Origin: Streptomyces sp. P3
Lineage (GTDB): Bacteria; Actinomycetota; Actinomycetes; Streptomycetales; Streptomycetaceae
DNA length: 64,000 nt
Direction: 5' to 3'
NCBI RefSeq assembly: GCF_003032475.1
Contig: NZ_CP028369.1
Coordinates: 6,510,001 to 6,574,000 of the forward strand
In this document: piece by piece, positions 27,262-36,471 of the stretch
Layout: each line of letters opens with the position of its first letter
How positions within the stretch are numbered: the stretch's first letter is position 1
Translations under genes and position numbers: made by a program
Notes under the pieces: model-generated
Databases searched by the model: none
Told to the model about the DNA's origin: nothing
The model's input: the letters and a program-made list of their open reading frames with translations, nothing else

Positions 27262-28032
27262 TCAGAGCACCGAGTTCTGCCACTGCTTCGGGGACAGGCC
27301 GTAGGTCTGCCGGAAGACGCGGCTGAAATGGGAGGGGCTGGCGAAGCCCCAGGACTGGGCCACCACGGCCACGCTGCGGCGGTGACGGCGCAGTTCGAGA
27401 CGGCAGGCGGCAAGCCGGTGCTGTCTGATCCAGGCGCCGACGGTGGTGCCGCTCGTCTGGAAGAGCTTGTGCAGGTACCGCACGGAGATGTGGTGCGCCC
27501 GCGCTATCGAGTCCGGTGACATGCCGCTGTCCGCGAGGTTCTCCTGGATGTGCGTCTGGACGCGCAGCAGCAGATCGTGGGCGGGATCGGCGAGGTCGCC
27601 GCTGCTGTCGTCCTCCTGGATCTCGCTGAGCAGCAGGGCGACCAGGTCGGCGGTGTTCAGGGCCAGCCGTCTGCCGACCGCAGAGTCCCGGGGCCGCGAT
27701 GTCCTCGCGAGGGTCGACAGGAACGGGGAGACGCATTCCGCCAGGCCGTTCCTGCCGCTCACCCGGATCACGGAAGCACCCCTCAGCGCCTCTTCGGGCA
27801 CGTCGAGGAGGAAGCGCGGCACGCGGAAGAAGGCCACTTCGCCGGCGACGTCACCGCCAGGCGGCACGGTGCCCAGGACGACGAGGTCGCCCGGGCCCAG
27901 CACATGCGGGGAGCCCGGGTGGAGGGGCACGGTCTCGTCGGACAGGTTGACGCCCAGGTGCAGATGCCTGTCGTCGCCTCCGGCGGGCCAGGGCAGGTTC
28001 ACGAAGGGGCCGCAGCCGTCGCCTGGGAGCAT
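27262..28032 (-). CDS. AraC-family transcriptional regulator
   Basis: The 256-residue regulator has two C-terminal HTH motifs of the AraC/XylS type: MSPDSIARAHHISVRYLHKL, then SVAVVAQSWGFASPSHFSRV, followed by the conserved FRQTYGLSPKQW. The N-terminal ~150 residues are a beta-rich AraC_binding_2-like sensing domain (GPGDLVVLGTVPPGGDV), slightly shorter than in many relatives. The ATG at 28032 follows GGAAGG. It is next to, and on the same strand as, an alpha/beta hydrolase gene, which it may regulate. No effector can be read from the sequence. Confidence 0.85.
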   Translation of the reverse strand: MLPGDGCGPFVNLPWPAGGDDRHLHLGVNLSDETVPLHPGSPHVLGPGDLVVLGTVPPGGDVAGEVAFFRVPRFLLDVPEEALRGASVIRVSGRNGLAECVSPFLSTLARTSRPRDSAVGRRLALNTADLVALLLSEIQEDDSSGDLADPAHDLLLRVQTHIQENLADSGMSPDSIARAHHISVRYLHKLFQTSGTTVGAWIRQHRLAACRLELRRHRRSVAVVAQSWGFASPSHFSRVFRQTYGLSPKQWQNSVL

Positions 28033-28120
28033 TTCTGTTGTGGTGGCCTTCCTGCGCGGGGACTGCCGCCGACGGCGGCTTCACGGCTCCCACTCTCGCA
28101 AGCGACCCGTTGCGGGCGCA

Positions 28121-29152
28121 TCAGTAAGGTGACGGTCCGTCTTCGGCAGGGGACGAAACCCGGTCGGCGAGCAGCCCTTTGAGGAAGCGGCCGCCCTGCT
28201 CGATCGCCGCCACGGTCGGCGGGCTGTCCCGCAGCATGCTCAGGGACACGAAGTCGTGCACGGTCCCCAGATACCGGGCGGCGGTCACCGGGACGCCGGC
28301 CTGCCGCAGCAGCCGGGCGTACTGCTCGCCCTCGTCCCGGACGACGTCCGCCTCCGCCGTCACGATCAGGGCGGGCGGCAGACCCGCGAGGTCCGCCGCG
28401 GTCGCCCGCATGGGCGAGGCCGTCGGCTCGGCGAGTGCGCGCGAGTCGTCGGTGTACTGACGCCAGCACCAGTCCAGAGCCTCACGCGGCAGCAGGTAGC
28501 CGGAACCGAACTCGTCCCGCGACGGGGTGGCGGCGTGCGGATCGGTCATCGGGTAGTACAGCAGTTGTGCGCGGATGCGCGGACCGCCCCGCTGCTTGGC
28601 CATCATGGTGAGCGCCGTGGCCATCGTCGCGCCCGTGCAGTCGCCGGCCAGCGCCAGCCTGCGGCCGTCCAGACCCAGGTCGTCGGCCTGTTGGGCCACC
28701 GCGGTCAGGAGCGCGTACGACTCCTCCAGCGCGACCGGGTACCGGGCCTCCGGGCTGCGGGTGAACTCGGGCACCACGAAGGCGGCGCCGCTCAGGGCCG
28801 ACAACTGCTCCGTCAGGCGCGCGTGGGTCCGGGCGTCCCCCAGCATCCACCGTCCGCCGTGCAGGTACATGACGACGGGAGGCGGGCCCGCCGGCGGTCG
28901 CGTCGGCCGGAACAACCAGAAACCGACGAGCCCGCGGGGACCCACCGGCGCCACCCGGAACTCGGCCTCCGGGCCGAAGCCTTCGAAGGGGTGACCCTGC
29001 ATCTCCAGCAGGGCCTGCCGTCCGTCGGCCGGTCCCAGCCGGTGCAGGTAGGGCGGCCCGGCGCAGGCGTCGACGAGTCGTTGCACCAGGGGATCGAGCA
29101 CGACGGCGGGGCGTTCCCGCCCGCCGCGAGGCCCTGCGGGTTCGGAGTTCAA
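28121..29152 (-). CDS. HSL-type alpha/beta hydrolase with Cys at the nucleophile position
   Basis: The 343-residue protein of the hormone-sensitive-lipase/esterase fold has the oxyanion HGG motif (MYLHGGRWMLGD), a nucleophile elbow reading GDCTGA with Cys172 where GDSAGG is usual, an acid residue in ALIVTAEADVVRDEG, and the final His in GTVHDFVSL. The TGC codon is unambiguous. Cys could still act as nucleophile (as in dienelactone hydrolase) or the enzyme may have lost esterase activity. The start is uncertain: TTG 29152 sits behind GGAAGGAA, and GTG 29176 is the alternative. It lies between an AraC regulator and a LAL regulator on the same strand. The substrate is unknown. Confidence 0.8.
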   Translation of the reverse strand: MNSEPAGPRGGRERPAVVLDPLVQRLVDACAGPPYLHRLGPADGRQALLEMQGHPFEGFGPEAEFRVAPVGPRGLVGFWLFRPTRPPAGPPPVVMYLHGGRWMLGDARTHARLTEQLSALSGAAFVVPEFTRSPEARYPVALEESYALLTAVAQQADDLGLDGRRLALAGDCTGATMATALTMMAKQRGGPRIRAQLLYYPMTDPHAATPSRDEFGSGYLLPREALDWCWRQYTDDSRALAEPTASPMRATAADLAGLPPALIVTAEADVVRDEGEQYARLLRQAGVPVTAARYLGTVHDFVSLSMLRDSPPTVAAIEQGGRFLKGLLADRVSSPAEDGPSPY

Positions 29153-29331
29153 CGGCGCACGTTCCTTCCTCGTCACGATCGGCCGTCCCGGCACACGCGC
29201 ACCGTCCTCGGCTACCCGTGGGGACTGCGACGACACCGGGGGAGCGACCCCGCCCGGTGCGGCCCGCCGTGGGATCACGGCCCGGCTGTCACGGGACCGG
29301 GGATCACAGCCCCGGCGTCACGGGCCGGGGA

Positions 29332-32124
29332 TCACAGATCGTCGAACAGGTCGCGGAGCTGGTTGCGGCTGCTGACGCCCAGTTTCGGATACACGTTGTA
29401 GAGATGGGAGCTGATCGTGCGCGGGGAGAGCAGCAACTGCTCCGCTATCTCCCGGTTGCGCAGCCCTCGGGCGGCCAGCCGCACGATCTGGCGCTGCTGG
29501 GCGGTCAGTTCGGACAGCGGATCGGTCGGGGCGGGACCGGTGGCCACGCCGCTCGCCCGCAACTCGGCGCGGGCCTCCTCGGCCGGGCCGGACGCGCCGA
29601 GCCGGGTGAACGTCTCCAGCGCCGTGGCCAGGAGCGGGCGGGCGTCCAGGGGCCGCCGCCGTCTGCGCAGCCACTGCGCGTAGTGGAGCCGCGCCTGAGC
29701 CCGGGCGAGCGGCCACTGATCGCCGACCGGGTTCACCGCGGCGAGCCGGAAGTGGTGTTCGGCGTCCTCGGTCTTCCCGGTCAGCGCGGCGGCGTGGTGC
29801 ATCAGCAGCGTCATCCGGATGGTCGGACGTTCCCCCGTCCCGGCGCGCACCCTTTCGAGGACGTGCCGCGCCTGCGCATGGTGGCCCGTCCGCTGGGCGG
29901 CCGCGGCGAGATCGGCCACCGACCGGGGGGACAAGAAGTAGTGCAGCGCTGCGCCGTCCTCGTCGAAGAGGGACCGAAAGCAGCGGAACGCGGCGTCGAA
30001 GTCGCCCGCCGCCATGGCGGACGTGCCCGCGGCCCGCAGGAGGCGTGCGTGGGTGGCGCGGTTCTCCGGTAGCGCGAGGGCCGTCCACGCCTGGTCCGGC
30101 GGCATGGACGCGGATTCGCCGCGCAGCGCCCGCAGGGTCGCCCGGAGCGCCTCGACGTCGATCTGCATGTGCTGCCACTTGTGCACCGCGGCCAGCGACG
30201 CCGCCCTCTCCAGATGCTGGTCCGCCTCCGCCCAGCGGCCGGTGTCGATCAGCGCCGCGGCCGTCACCGTGAGCACGCTGGCCATGGAGCCCGAGGCGCC
30301 GTACGCGTCGAGCACGGGGCGCATCCGGCGGTAGGTCTCCACGCACAGGTCCGACTCGTCGGCCAGGAAGGCCAGCGCGCTGACGGCGACGCCCCGGGTC
30401 ATCTCCGCTATGTCGAGCGGCGGCCGCGGCGAGCCCGGCCGCCGGCGGACGCCCCGCAACAACTCCGTGGCACGCGTCGGTTCGGCCACGCTGAGGGTCA
30501 CGGCGAGCACCGAGTCGGTCGCGTCGGTCGTCCTCAGTTCGGCGTAGGCGGAGCCCCGGTGCGCGCCGTCCACCTCGTTCAGCAGCGCGGTGATCGGCTG
30601 CCCGACCTCCGGCAGGCCCGACTGGAACGCGACGGCGCCGAGCACGCTGACCAGAGCGACCACCGTGAGGGCGTCCTCGGGCGGGTCCGGCTGCAGCGCG
30701 TTCATCAGCGTCTGGAACGCCTCGCGCTGGTGGCCGGACAGCGACAGGGCCATGCCCGCGGCGCACGCCGCCATGCCCAGCAGGTCCCGGTCCTCGGTCA
30801 GCGCGGTGATCTTTTCGTAGAGTTCGCAGACCCAGGAGGGGTCACCGGTGTTCTGGGCGGCCCGCAGCGCCTTCGCGTAGCGGCGCGCCCGGTCGGCGGC
30901 CGCGGGGGTGCACTCGGCGGACCGCTGCAGGGCCTCGCCCGCCGCGTAGAACCCGCCGACCCGTTCGGCGAGTTCGGCGGTGTCCTCCAGAGCCGCCGCC
31001 ACGGACTCGTCGTGACCGACGCAGGCGGCGGCCAGGTGCCACGCGCGCCGGGCCGGGTCGGCCGTGAGGGCGGCCGCCAGGTCCCGGTGCGCCTGCTGCC
31101 GGAGGTAGGCCGGCGCCGCGTGGTAGGAGGCCGCGCGTGCCAGCGGGTGACGGAAGACCACCCGTTTGTCCAGGACGGTCACGAGACCCGCCTCCTCGGC
31201 CGAGGCCCATGCCCAGAGGTCCGGCCCGGCGCCCGCGGCCGCCATGATCGTGTCGAGGTCCTCGTCTTGCGAAGCCGCCGCATAGAGGATCAGCCGCTGG
31301 GTCATCCCCGGAAGGTCGCGCAGGCGGGCGGCGTACAGCTCCTGGATGCGTTCGGTCTGCGGCAGACCGCCGCCCGACAGCACGCCCGCGCCGCCGTCCG
31401 ACTGCGCGGCGCGGCACAGTTCGATGAGGGCCAGTGGGTTTCCGCCGGCCTGCCGCAGCAGTTCGATCCGGGTCCGGCCGGTGGGAACGTGCGGCTGGGC
31501 GTCCACGAGTGCCACCGCGTCCCGTTCGGTCAGCGGCCCCAGCAGCAGGGTGGGCAGGGTCGGCGCCAGCCCGTCGGGGGGAGTCTGCCCGCGTGCCGCC
31601 AGCAGCACGTGCACGTCGGCGGCGGCGAGGCGGCGCATCACGAAGCCGAGCACGTCGAGGGAGTCCCGGTCGAAGTGCTGGACGTCGTCGACCGTCAGCA
31701 GGACACGGTGCCGACGTGCGACGTCGGTCAGCAGCGTCAGGACGGCGACGCGCAGCAGCATGGGGTCGGACGGTCCCTCCGCGGGAGCCACGCCGAACGC
31801 CGTCTCGAGCGCCCCGCGCAGATGGCCGGCCAGCGTGGCCGCCTCGGGCAGGACGGGGAGGAGCAACTGGTGCAGGGAGGCGAAGGACTGCCGCGACTCG
31901 GCCTCCGTGCCCTGGCACGCCAGCACGAGCGCTCCGCGGGCCCGCGCGTGGTCGACGGCGACCTCGAGCAGCCGTGACTTGCCCGCGCCGGCCTCGCCGA
32001 GCAGCATCAGCATCCGCTGTTCGCCGTGCCCCTCGACGCTGCGCACGAGGCGGGCGATCTCGGCCTCCCGGCCCACGGGAGGCGTCTTCGGTCCGGACGG
32101 GTCCACGCCGCCGCTAGCCCCCAT
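29332..32124 (-). CDS. LAL-type (large ATP-binding LuxR) transcriptional regulator
   Basis: The 930-residue regulator has an N-terminal AAA_16-type ATPase: PPVGREAEIARL, Walker A at residues 43-50 (GEAGAGKS) and Walker B in RVLLTVDDVQHFD. A long TPR-like helical middle follows, and a C-terminal LuxR HTH sits at ~868-925 (LTAQQRQIVRLAARGLRNRE, then LLLSPRTISSHLYNV). This is the MalT/LAL layout common in Streptomyces pathway-specific activators, where ATP and a ligand drive oligomerisation on DNA. It sits upstream of a hydrolase and an AraC gene on the same strand, about 1.2 kb from the 3' end of the polysaccharide operon. Either could be a target, but nothing in the sequence links them directly. 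Confidence 0.92.
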   Translation of the reverse strand: MGASGGVDPSGPKTPPVGREAEIARLVRSVEGHGEQRMLMLLGEAGAGKSRLLEVAVDHARARGALVLACQGTEAESRQSFASLHQLLLPVLPEAATLAGHLRGALETAFGVAPAEGPSDPMLLRVAVLTLLTDVARRHRVLLTVDDVQHFDRDSLDVLGFVMRRLAAADVHVLLAARGQTPPDGLAPTLPTLLLGPLTERDAVALVDAQPHVPTGRTRIELLRQAGGNPLALIELCRAAQSDGGAGVLSGGGLPQTERIQELYAARLRDLPGMTQRLILYAAASQDEDLDTIMAAAGAGPDLWAWASAEEAGLVTVLDKRVVFRHPLARAASYHAAPAYLRQQAHRDLAAALTADPARRAWHLAAACVGHDESVAAALEDTAELAERVGGFYAAGEALQRSAECTPAAADRARRYAKALRAAQNTGDPSWVCELYEKITALTEDRDLLGMAACAAGMALSLSGHQREAFQTLMNALQPDPPEDALTVVALVSVLGAVAFQSGLPEVGQPITALLNEVDGAHRGSAYAELRTTDATDSVLAVTLSVAEPTRATELLRGVRRRPGSPRPPLDIAEMTRGVAVSALAFLADESDLCVETYRRMRPVLDAYGASGSMASVLTVTAAALIDTGRWAEADQHLERAASLAAVHKWQHMQIDVEALRATLRALRGESASMPPDQAWTALALPENRATHARLLRAAGTSAMAAGDFDAAFRCFRSLFDEDGAALHYFLSPRSVADLAAAAQRTGHHAQARHVLERVRAGTGERPTIRMTLLMHHAAALTGKTEDAEHHFRLAAVNPVGDQWPLARAQARLHYAQWLRRRRRPLDARPLLATALETFTRLGASGPAEEARAELRASGVATGPAPTDPLSELTAQQRQIVRLAARGLRNREIAEQLLLSPRTISSHLYNVYPKLGVSSRNQLRDLFDDL

Positions 32125-32494
32125 GCCGGGCCACGCTCGCCACGCACGTGCCGCGTAAGCGGTGAACTCCCTTGAACGGTTCGGCCACGATCATCCCCTC
32201 GCCCTCATGTGCAGCACCCTGCCGGTCACGACGCGCGAGGCAGACGGCCCTCATTTTGTCATCCTTCTCGTGCGGGGCGGCGCCGTTCCTCGCCGGAGCG
32301 CGGGCACACCGACCGCGGGTGAGCCGCACGGCACGGACTTTCCGACGGCCGCGGGACGTGACCGCGGTGTTGGTTAGGGTGGCAGGCAGGGACTGGCTCC
32401 GGAGGGGCCACGTCGGACACGACGGGGGGTCGTCGGTGGGGAGTCGGCAGGCGGGCGCGACGGACGCGGTGGACGCTACGGACGCGGTGGGCTG
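32125..32494. other. Divergent promoter region between the LAL regulator and PAP2 genes
   Basis: This 370-base spacer separates two divergent genes. I see no further gene. A short frame ending at 32498 overlaps the PAP2 start as GTGA (ending ATDAVDATDAVGW), but its composition looks like chance repeats. No confident promoter elements were found. Confidence 0.4.
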
Positions 32495-33265
32495 GTGAAC
32501 GGCCGCTCGGCGCACGCGGTGCTGCCCGGGTCGCTGCGTTCGTCGCTCGGGCCGATCGCGGCGCTCGCCGCGCTGGTGGTCCTCGCGCTGGGGGTGCTGT
32601 ACGCCGGCGACGGCGAGCCCGGCAGGGTGGACCGGTGGGTCGTCCGGCCGACGGCGGACAGCGTGCGGCCGCCCTGGCGGAACGTCGCTCTGGCCCTGGA
32701 CTTCCTGGGAGAGCCCGTGGGGGCGGCGCTGCTGCTCGTCGCCGGCGTGACGGGCTGTCTGCTGCTTCGGCGTCCTCGCTCGGCGGTGCTCGTCGTCGTC
32801 GGCACCGGACTGACCGTGGGGGCGGCGACGCTGCTCAAGTCCGTGGTGGGACGCACCATCCACGGTGCCGACAACCTGTCCTACCCGAGCGGGCACACCG
32901 CCTTCGCCACCGCGCTGGCCGTCGTGGCGGCGCTCCTCGCGACCGGCCGGACCGGCCTCGCCAGGACGGCCGGCACCTCACTCGTGCTCATCGCGGCGCT
33001 GGCCGCCGGCGCGTCCATGGGCTGGGCGCAGGTGGCCCTGGGCGCGCACTATCCGACCGACGCCCTCGGCGGCTGGTGCACCGCGCTGACGGTGGTGCCG
33101 GCGACCGCGTGGCTGATCGACCGGACGGCCGACCGGTGGGCCGACCGGCGGGCCGACCGATCGGCCGACCTGACGGCGGACAGGTCGGCCGATCGGATCG
33201 CCGGTCCGCCGGCCGATCCAATTGCCGGCCCGCCGGCCGACGCGGGTCGGCCGGATCATCGCTGA
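32495..33265 (+). CDS. PAP2-family membrane phosphatase
   Basis: The 256-residue membrane protein of the type-2 phosphatidic acid phosphatase family has about five or six helices and the three PAP2 motifs: a degenerate first motif in LLKSVVGRTIHG, the second in NLSYPSGHTAFAT with its catalytic His, and the third in MGWAQVALGAHYPTDALGG. Relatives dephosphorylate undecaprenyl diphosphate or other lipid phosphates at the outer membrane face. Convergent to the polysaccharide operon, it may recycle the lipid carrier used by the sugar transferase and flippase. The last ~45 residues are a repetitive charged tail (DRRADRSADLTADRSADR) not found in typical members. The start is GTG 32495, with a weak ribosome-binding site. 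Confidence 0.83.
   Translation: MNGRSAHAVLPGSLRSSLGPIAALAALVVLALGVLYAGDGEPGRVDRWVVRPTADSVRPPWRNVALALDFLGEPVGAALLLVAGVTGCLLLRRPRSAVLVVVGTGLTVGAATLLKSVVGRTIHGADNLSYPSGHTAFATALAVVAALLATGRTGLARTAGTSLVLIAALAAGASMGWAQVALGAHYPTDALGGWCTALTVVPATAWLIDRTADRWADRRADRSADLTADRSADRIAGPPADPIAGPPADAGRPDHR
33118..33245 (+). repeat. Low-complexity GGCCGACCGG-type repeat encoding the PAP2 tail
   Basis: Short units built on GGCCGACCGG and GCCGATC recur about ten times and encode alternating ADR/DR and then AGPPADPI residues. It probably grew by replication slippage at the gene's 3' end. Confidence 0.55.
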
Positions 33266-33306
33266 CGTCACGCCACGTCACGTCACGTCGGGCTCAGCCT
33301 GTCGCG

Positions 33307-34641
33307 TCACGCCAGGCGGCGGAACACGGGCTTCACCGGTCGTCCCCCCATCCACGGGGTGGGGTCACCGGCGTCCAGGGCCTTGCGGTACACCGCGCAC
33401 GCCTGGGCCACCACGTCGACGGTGTGATCGATGTCGGCTTCGCTGAGCGCGCCGCTCACCACGAACGACGGGGCCAGGACGCCGCCCGCGAGGAGCCGGC
33501 GCAGGAACAGGGTGCGGTACTCCTGGGACGGGCGCCCGTGCTCGTCGAGGGTGGCGAAGACCAGGTTGCTGGCCCGGCCCCGGACGACGAGGTGGTCGCC
33601 GACGCCCATGCCGGCCGCGGCGTCGCGGACACCGGCGGCCAGCCGTTCGCCGAGGGCGTGCAGCCGCGCGGTGACGCCCTCCTCCACGTAGGTGGTGAGC
33701 ACGGCCATCGCGGCGGCCAGGGAGTGCGTCTCCGCACCGTGCGTGGTGGACAGCAGGAACACCCGGTCGCCGGAGTGACGCAGCCCGCCCCGCTCCATCA
33801 GGTCGCGGCGCCCGGCCAGCGCCGAGACGGCGAACCCGTTGCCCAGCGCCTTGCCGAACGTGGAGAGGTCGGGGACGACGCCGTACAGGCCCTGGGCGCC
33901 CGCCTCGGACCAGCGGAAGCCGGTGATCATCTCGTCGAAGACCAGGACGCAGCCGTGCCGGTCGGCCAGTTCGCGAAGGCCCTCGAGATACCCGGGCGGC
34001 GGCTCGGAATGGGTGGCGGGTTCGAGGATCAGACAGGCGACCTCGCCCCGGTGCCGGGTGAGCATCTCCTCGGTGGCGGCCAGGTCGCCGTAGGGGAACG
34101 CCACGGTGAGTTCGTTGGTGGCGTCCGGAATGCCCGCGGACATCGGCGTGGTGCCGATGAACCAGTCGTCGGTGGAGAAGAACGGGTGGTCGGCGCAGAG
34201 GGCCACCCGCGGGCGGCCGGTGGCGGCGCGGGCGAGGCGCACCGCGGCGGTGGTGGCGTCGGAGCCGTTCTTCGCGAACTTCACCATCTCGGCGGTCGGC
34301 ACGGTCGCCAGGAAGCGTTCCGCGGCCTCGACCTCCACAACGGACGGCCGGACGAAGTTGCTGCCGCGGTCGAGTTGCCGTCGCACCGCCTCGACCACCC
34401 GTGGGTGGGCGTGGCCGAGGCTGACCGAGCGCAGGCCGGAGCCGTACTCGATGTACCGGTTGCCGTCGACGTCCCACACATGGGCGCCGTGACCGTGGCT
34501 GATGACCGGGGCCAGGTTCTCGGGGTACTGGTCGTCGCCCTTGGCGTAGGTGTGCGCGCCCCCGGGGACCAGGGCGTGCAGCCGCTCGTTCGCCGCCCGC
34601 GACCGGGGCAGGAGGAGCTCTCCGGTGTCTTCGGTGTCCAC
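33307..34641 (-). CDS. Class III (glutamate-1-semialdehyde-like) PLP aminotransferase of the polysaccharide operon
   Basis: The 444-residue PLP enzyme of the GSAM/HemL-like branch has the cofactor lysine at residue 264 in LSTFGKALGNGFAVSALAG, the Asp that binds the pyridine nitrogen in VLVFDEMITGFRW, and an N-terminal YIEYGSGLRSVSLGHAHP. Although close to HemL in sequence style, its position as the last gene of a surface-polysaccharide operon argues for amination of a keto-sugar or a sugar side chain rather than tetrapyrrole synthesis. It starts 8 bases after the preceding epimerase. No terminator hairpin is visible between it and the convergent PAP2 gene. Confidence 0.82.
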   Translation of the reverse strand: MDTEDTGELLLPRSRAANERLHALVPGGAHTYAKGDDQYPENLAPVISHGHGAHVWDVDGNRYIEYGSGLRSVSLGHAHPRVVEAVRRQLDRGSNFVRPSVVEVEAAERFLATVPTAEMVKFAKNGSDATTAAVRLARAATGRPRVALCADHPFFSTDDWFIGTTPMSAGIPDATNELTVAFPYGDLAATEEMLTRHRGEVACLILEPATHSEPPPGYLEGLRELADRHGCVLVFDEMITGFRWSEAGAQGLYGVVPDLSTFGKALGNGFAVSALAGRRDLMERGGLRHSGDRVFLLSTTHGAETHSLAAAMAVLTTYVEEGVTARLHALGERLAAGVRDAAAGMGVGDHLVVRGRASNLVFATLDEHGRPSQEYRTLFLRRLLAGGVLAPSFVVSGALSEADIDHTVDVVAQACAVYRKALDAGDPTPWMGGRPVKPVFRRLA

Positions 34642-34648
34642 GCCGACC

Positions 34649-35200
34649 TCAACTCTCTTTGCGCTTCAGGACGTCGGCGAGGCTCGGCGCCTCCCGGTCC
34701 CGCTGGGACATCGACGTGACCGGCAGCGGCCAGGGAACGGCCAGCTCCGGGTCGTCGAAGGCGATCGTCACGTCCTCGGCCGGATCGTGCGGACGGTCGA
34801 TCCGGTACGAGGTGTCGGCGGTCTCGGTCAGTGCCTGGAAGCCGTGCGCGCACCCCGCCGGGATGTAGAGGGTGGTCTGCGTCTCGCCGGACAGCTCGAA
34901 GGTGGCCACGTTGCGAAAGGTCGGCGAGTCCGTCCGCAGGTCCACGACGACGTCGAAGATCCTCCCGTACGAGCACCGCACCAGCTTGGCCTCGCCGGCG
35001 CCGGAGCGCAGATGCAGGCCGCGCAGCACGCCGCCGACCGAGCGGGACAGGCTGTCCTGCACGAAGGCGTCGGGGTCGAGGCCCACCGAGCGGAGCACGT
35101 CGGCGTCGAAGGTGCGGCAGAAGAAGCCGCGTTCGTCGGCGTAGGGCGTCGGTTCGAAGAGGTATGCGCCGGAGATCTCCGGGACTTCGATCGCCTTCAC
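34649..35200 (-). CDS. dTDP-4-dehydrorhamnose 3,5-epimerase-like (RmlC-type) protein
   Basis: The 183-residue cupin has RmlC hallmarks: ADERGFFCRTFDADVL, the catalytic His in GVLRGLHLRSGAGEAKLVR, the jelly-roll FDVVVDLRTDSPTFRNV, and GCAHGFQALTETADTSYRID with the conserved Tyr. It likely inverts C3 and/or C5 of an NDP-4-keto-6-deoxy sugar. The GTG at 35200 has AGGAG upstream and overlaps the pyruvyltransferase stop as GTGA. No RmlA/B/D partners are in the operon. The only nucleotidyltransferase is a cytidylyltransferase-like gene at 41666, so the substrate may be CDP-linked. Confidence 0.85.
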   Translation of the reverse strand: MKAIEVPEISGAYLFEPTPYADERGFFCRTFDADVLRSVGLDPDAFVQDSLSRSVGGVLRGLHLRSGAGEAKLVRCSYGRIFDVVVDLRTDSPTFRNVATFELSGETQTTLYIPAGCAHGFQALTETADTSYRIDRPHDPAEDVTIAFDDPELAVPWPLPVTSMSQRDREAPSLADVLKRKES

Positions 35201-36471
35201 GGAGTCTCCTGCCGGGTGTGGCCCTGTGCGCGGGCGTGGTCGTGGTCTTGGTGGCTGGCGCGGGTGCGGCCGGTCGCCGGGAACAGTGCCGCGGTCAGGG
35301 CGGTGAACTGCTGCTCGAGCCGGCGGGCGGCGGCCCGGTTCTGTTCGGCGAGCGTCTGCCGCAGTTGCGCCGAGCACTTCTCCAGCGACCGGAACTGCTC
35401 GAGCAGCCGGTCGGCGTCGACCTCGCGCGCGGGATGGCAGTACGCGCCGAGGCCCATCCGAGCCATGAGCGCGTCGCTCTTCGCCGCATAGCTGAGCGCG
35501 AGCGTCGGGGTGCCGACCCTCAGTGCGCAGACCAGGTTGTGGTAGCGGGTCGCCACCACGGCGTCGGCGGCCGCCGCCTCCTTCATCAGGTCGGCGAGCG
35601 AGGCCGCCTCGGCGGCGTCGACCAGCGGCGAGTCCACCGCGTCGAGGATCGCGGCGACCACCGGCGCGTCACACGCGTCGCCGGTGAGCAGCCGGACCGG
35701 CCTGCCCTCCTCGACCAGCGCGCGGACGAACCGGGTCGTCCCCTCGAGGTAGCGCCGGTGGATCTCCTCGGCGCGGTCGCGGTCGTCGTCGCCGCCGTGG
35801 AAGTCCATGACGCCGACGCAGACGCGGCCCGGCGGTACCGAGGACGCGCCCGACGGCGGCGCCGGCAGGGCGAACGCGAGGTCCGGGTGGACCTCGTCGC
35901 GCGCGGTGTCCACGCCCATCGCCCGCATCGCGTCGCGGGACTGGACGTCCCGGTACGACCGGTAGGCGGCCAGCCGCGCCGACCAGCGCACCAGGGCGCG
36001 GGTCGACTTGTTGGCGATCGGGGCGGCGCCGACGCCGACCAGCGCGACCCGGGCGCCGGCCGGCCGGCCGCTCGCGCAGAGCAGGAACAGCGCGTACGGG
36101 AAGCCCCACGGCCGCAGCGGCAGCGTGGCCTCCAGGACGCCCATGCCCGGCACGATCACCACGTCGTGCCGGCGCACCCAGGCGGCGGTGCGGAAGGCGT
36201 CGACGAGTTTGCCCAGCCCCTTCCCGGCGATCGCGCCCGCGCGGGACGCGGTCCGGTACTCCCCGCGGTACCAGTGCAGCCGCGTCGCGGGGATGCCGTA
36301 CCGGGCCGTGACGACCTCGGGTCCGCCGCACAGCGCGTCCACGACCGCCTCCGGGTGCTCCGCGCGGAGATATCCGAGCACCGCCTCGAGCGAACCGTCG
36401 TTGCCGAGGTTGCCGGAGCCGAGCAGCCCGAACACCCCGACGCGCACCGGGGACGCGCCCGCGGACGTCAT
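35197..36471 (-). CDS. Polysaccharide pyruvyltransferase family protein
   Basis: The 424-residue protein resembles CsaB/WcaK pyruvyltransferases. It has an N-terminal RVGVFGLLGSGNLGNDGSLE motif, a middle PGMGVLEATLPLRPWGFPYA, and the late TRYHNLVCALRVGTPTLALS block holding the typical His. These enzymes add ketal pyruvate from phosphoenolpyruvate onto sugars of surface polymers, giving negative charge. It is coupled on both sides by GTGA/ATGA overlaps (start ATG 36471). The C-terminal ~30 residues are His/Arg-rich (ASHQDHDHARAQGHTRQE) and probably disordered. Acceptor sugar unknown. Confidence 0.85.
   Translation of the reverse strand: MTSAGASPVRVGVFGLLGSGNLGNDGSLEAVLGYLRAEHPEAVVDALCGGPEVVTARYGIPATRLHWYRGEYRTASRAGAIAGKGLGKLVDAFRTAAWVRRHDVVIVPGMGVLEATLPLRPWGFPYALFLLCASGRPAGARVALVGVGAAPIANKSTRALVRWSARLAAYRSYRDVQSRDAMRAMGVDTARDEVHPDLAFALPAPPSGASSVPPGRVCVGVMDFHGGDDDRDRAEEIHRRYLEGTTRFVRALVEEGRPVRLLTGDACDAPVVAAILDAVDSPLVDAAEAASLADLMKEAAAADAVVATRYHNLVCALRVGTPTLALSYAAKSDALMARMGLGAYCHPAREVDADRLLEQFRSLEKCSAQLRQTLAEQNRAAARRLEQQFTALTAALFPATGRTRASHQDHDHARAQGHTRQETP

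Noticed and set aside
33307..34641. Calling the last operon gene hemL (tetrapyrrole synthesis)
   Set aside because: The fold is GSAM-like, but its place inside a polysaccharide operon and away from other hem genes makes a sugar-related aminotransferase more likely.
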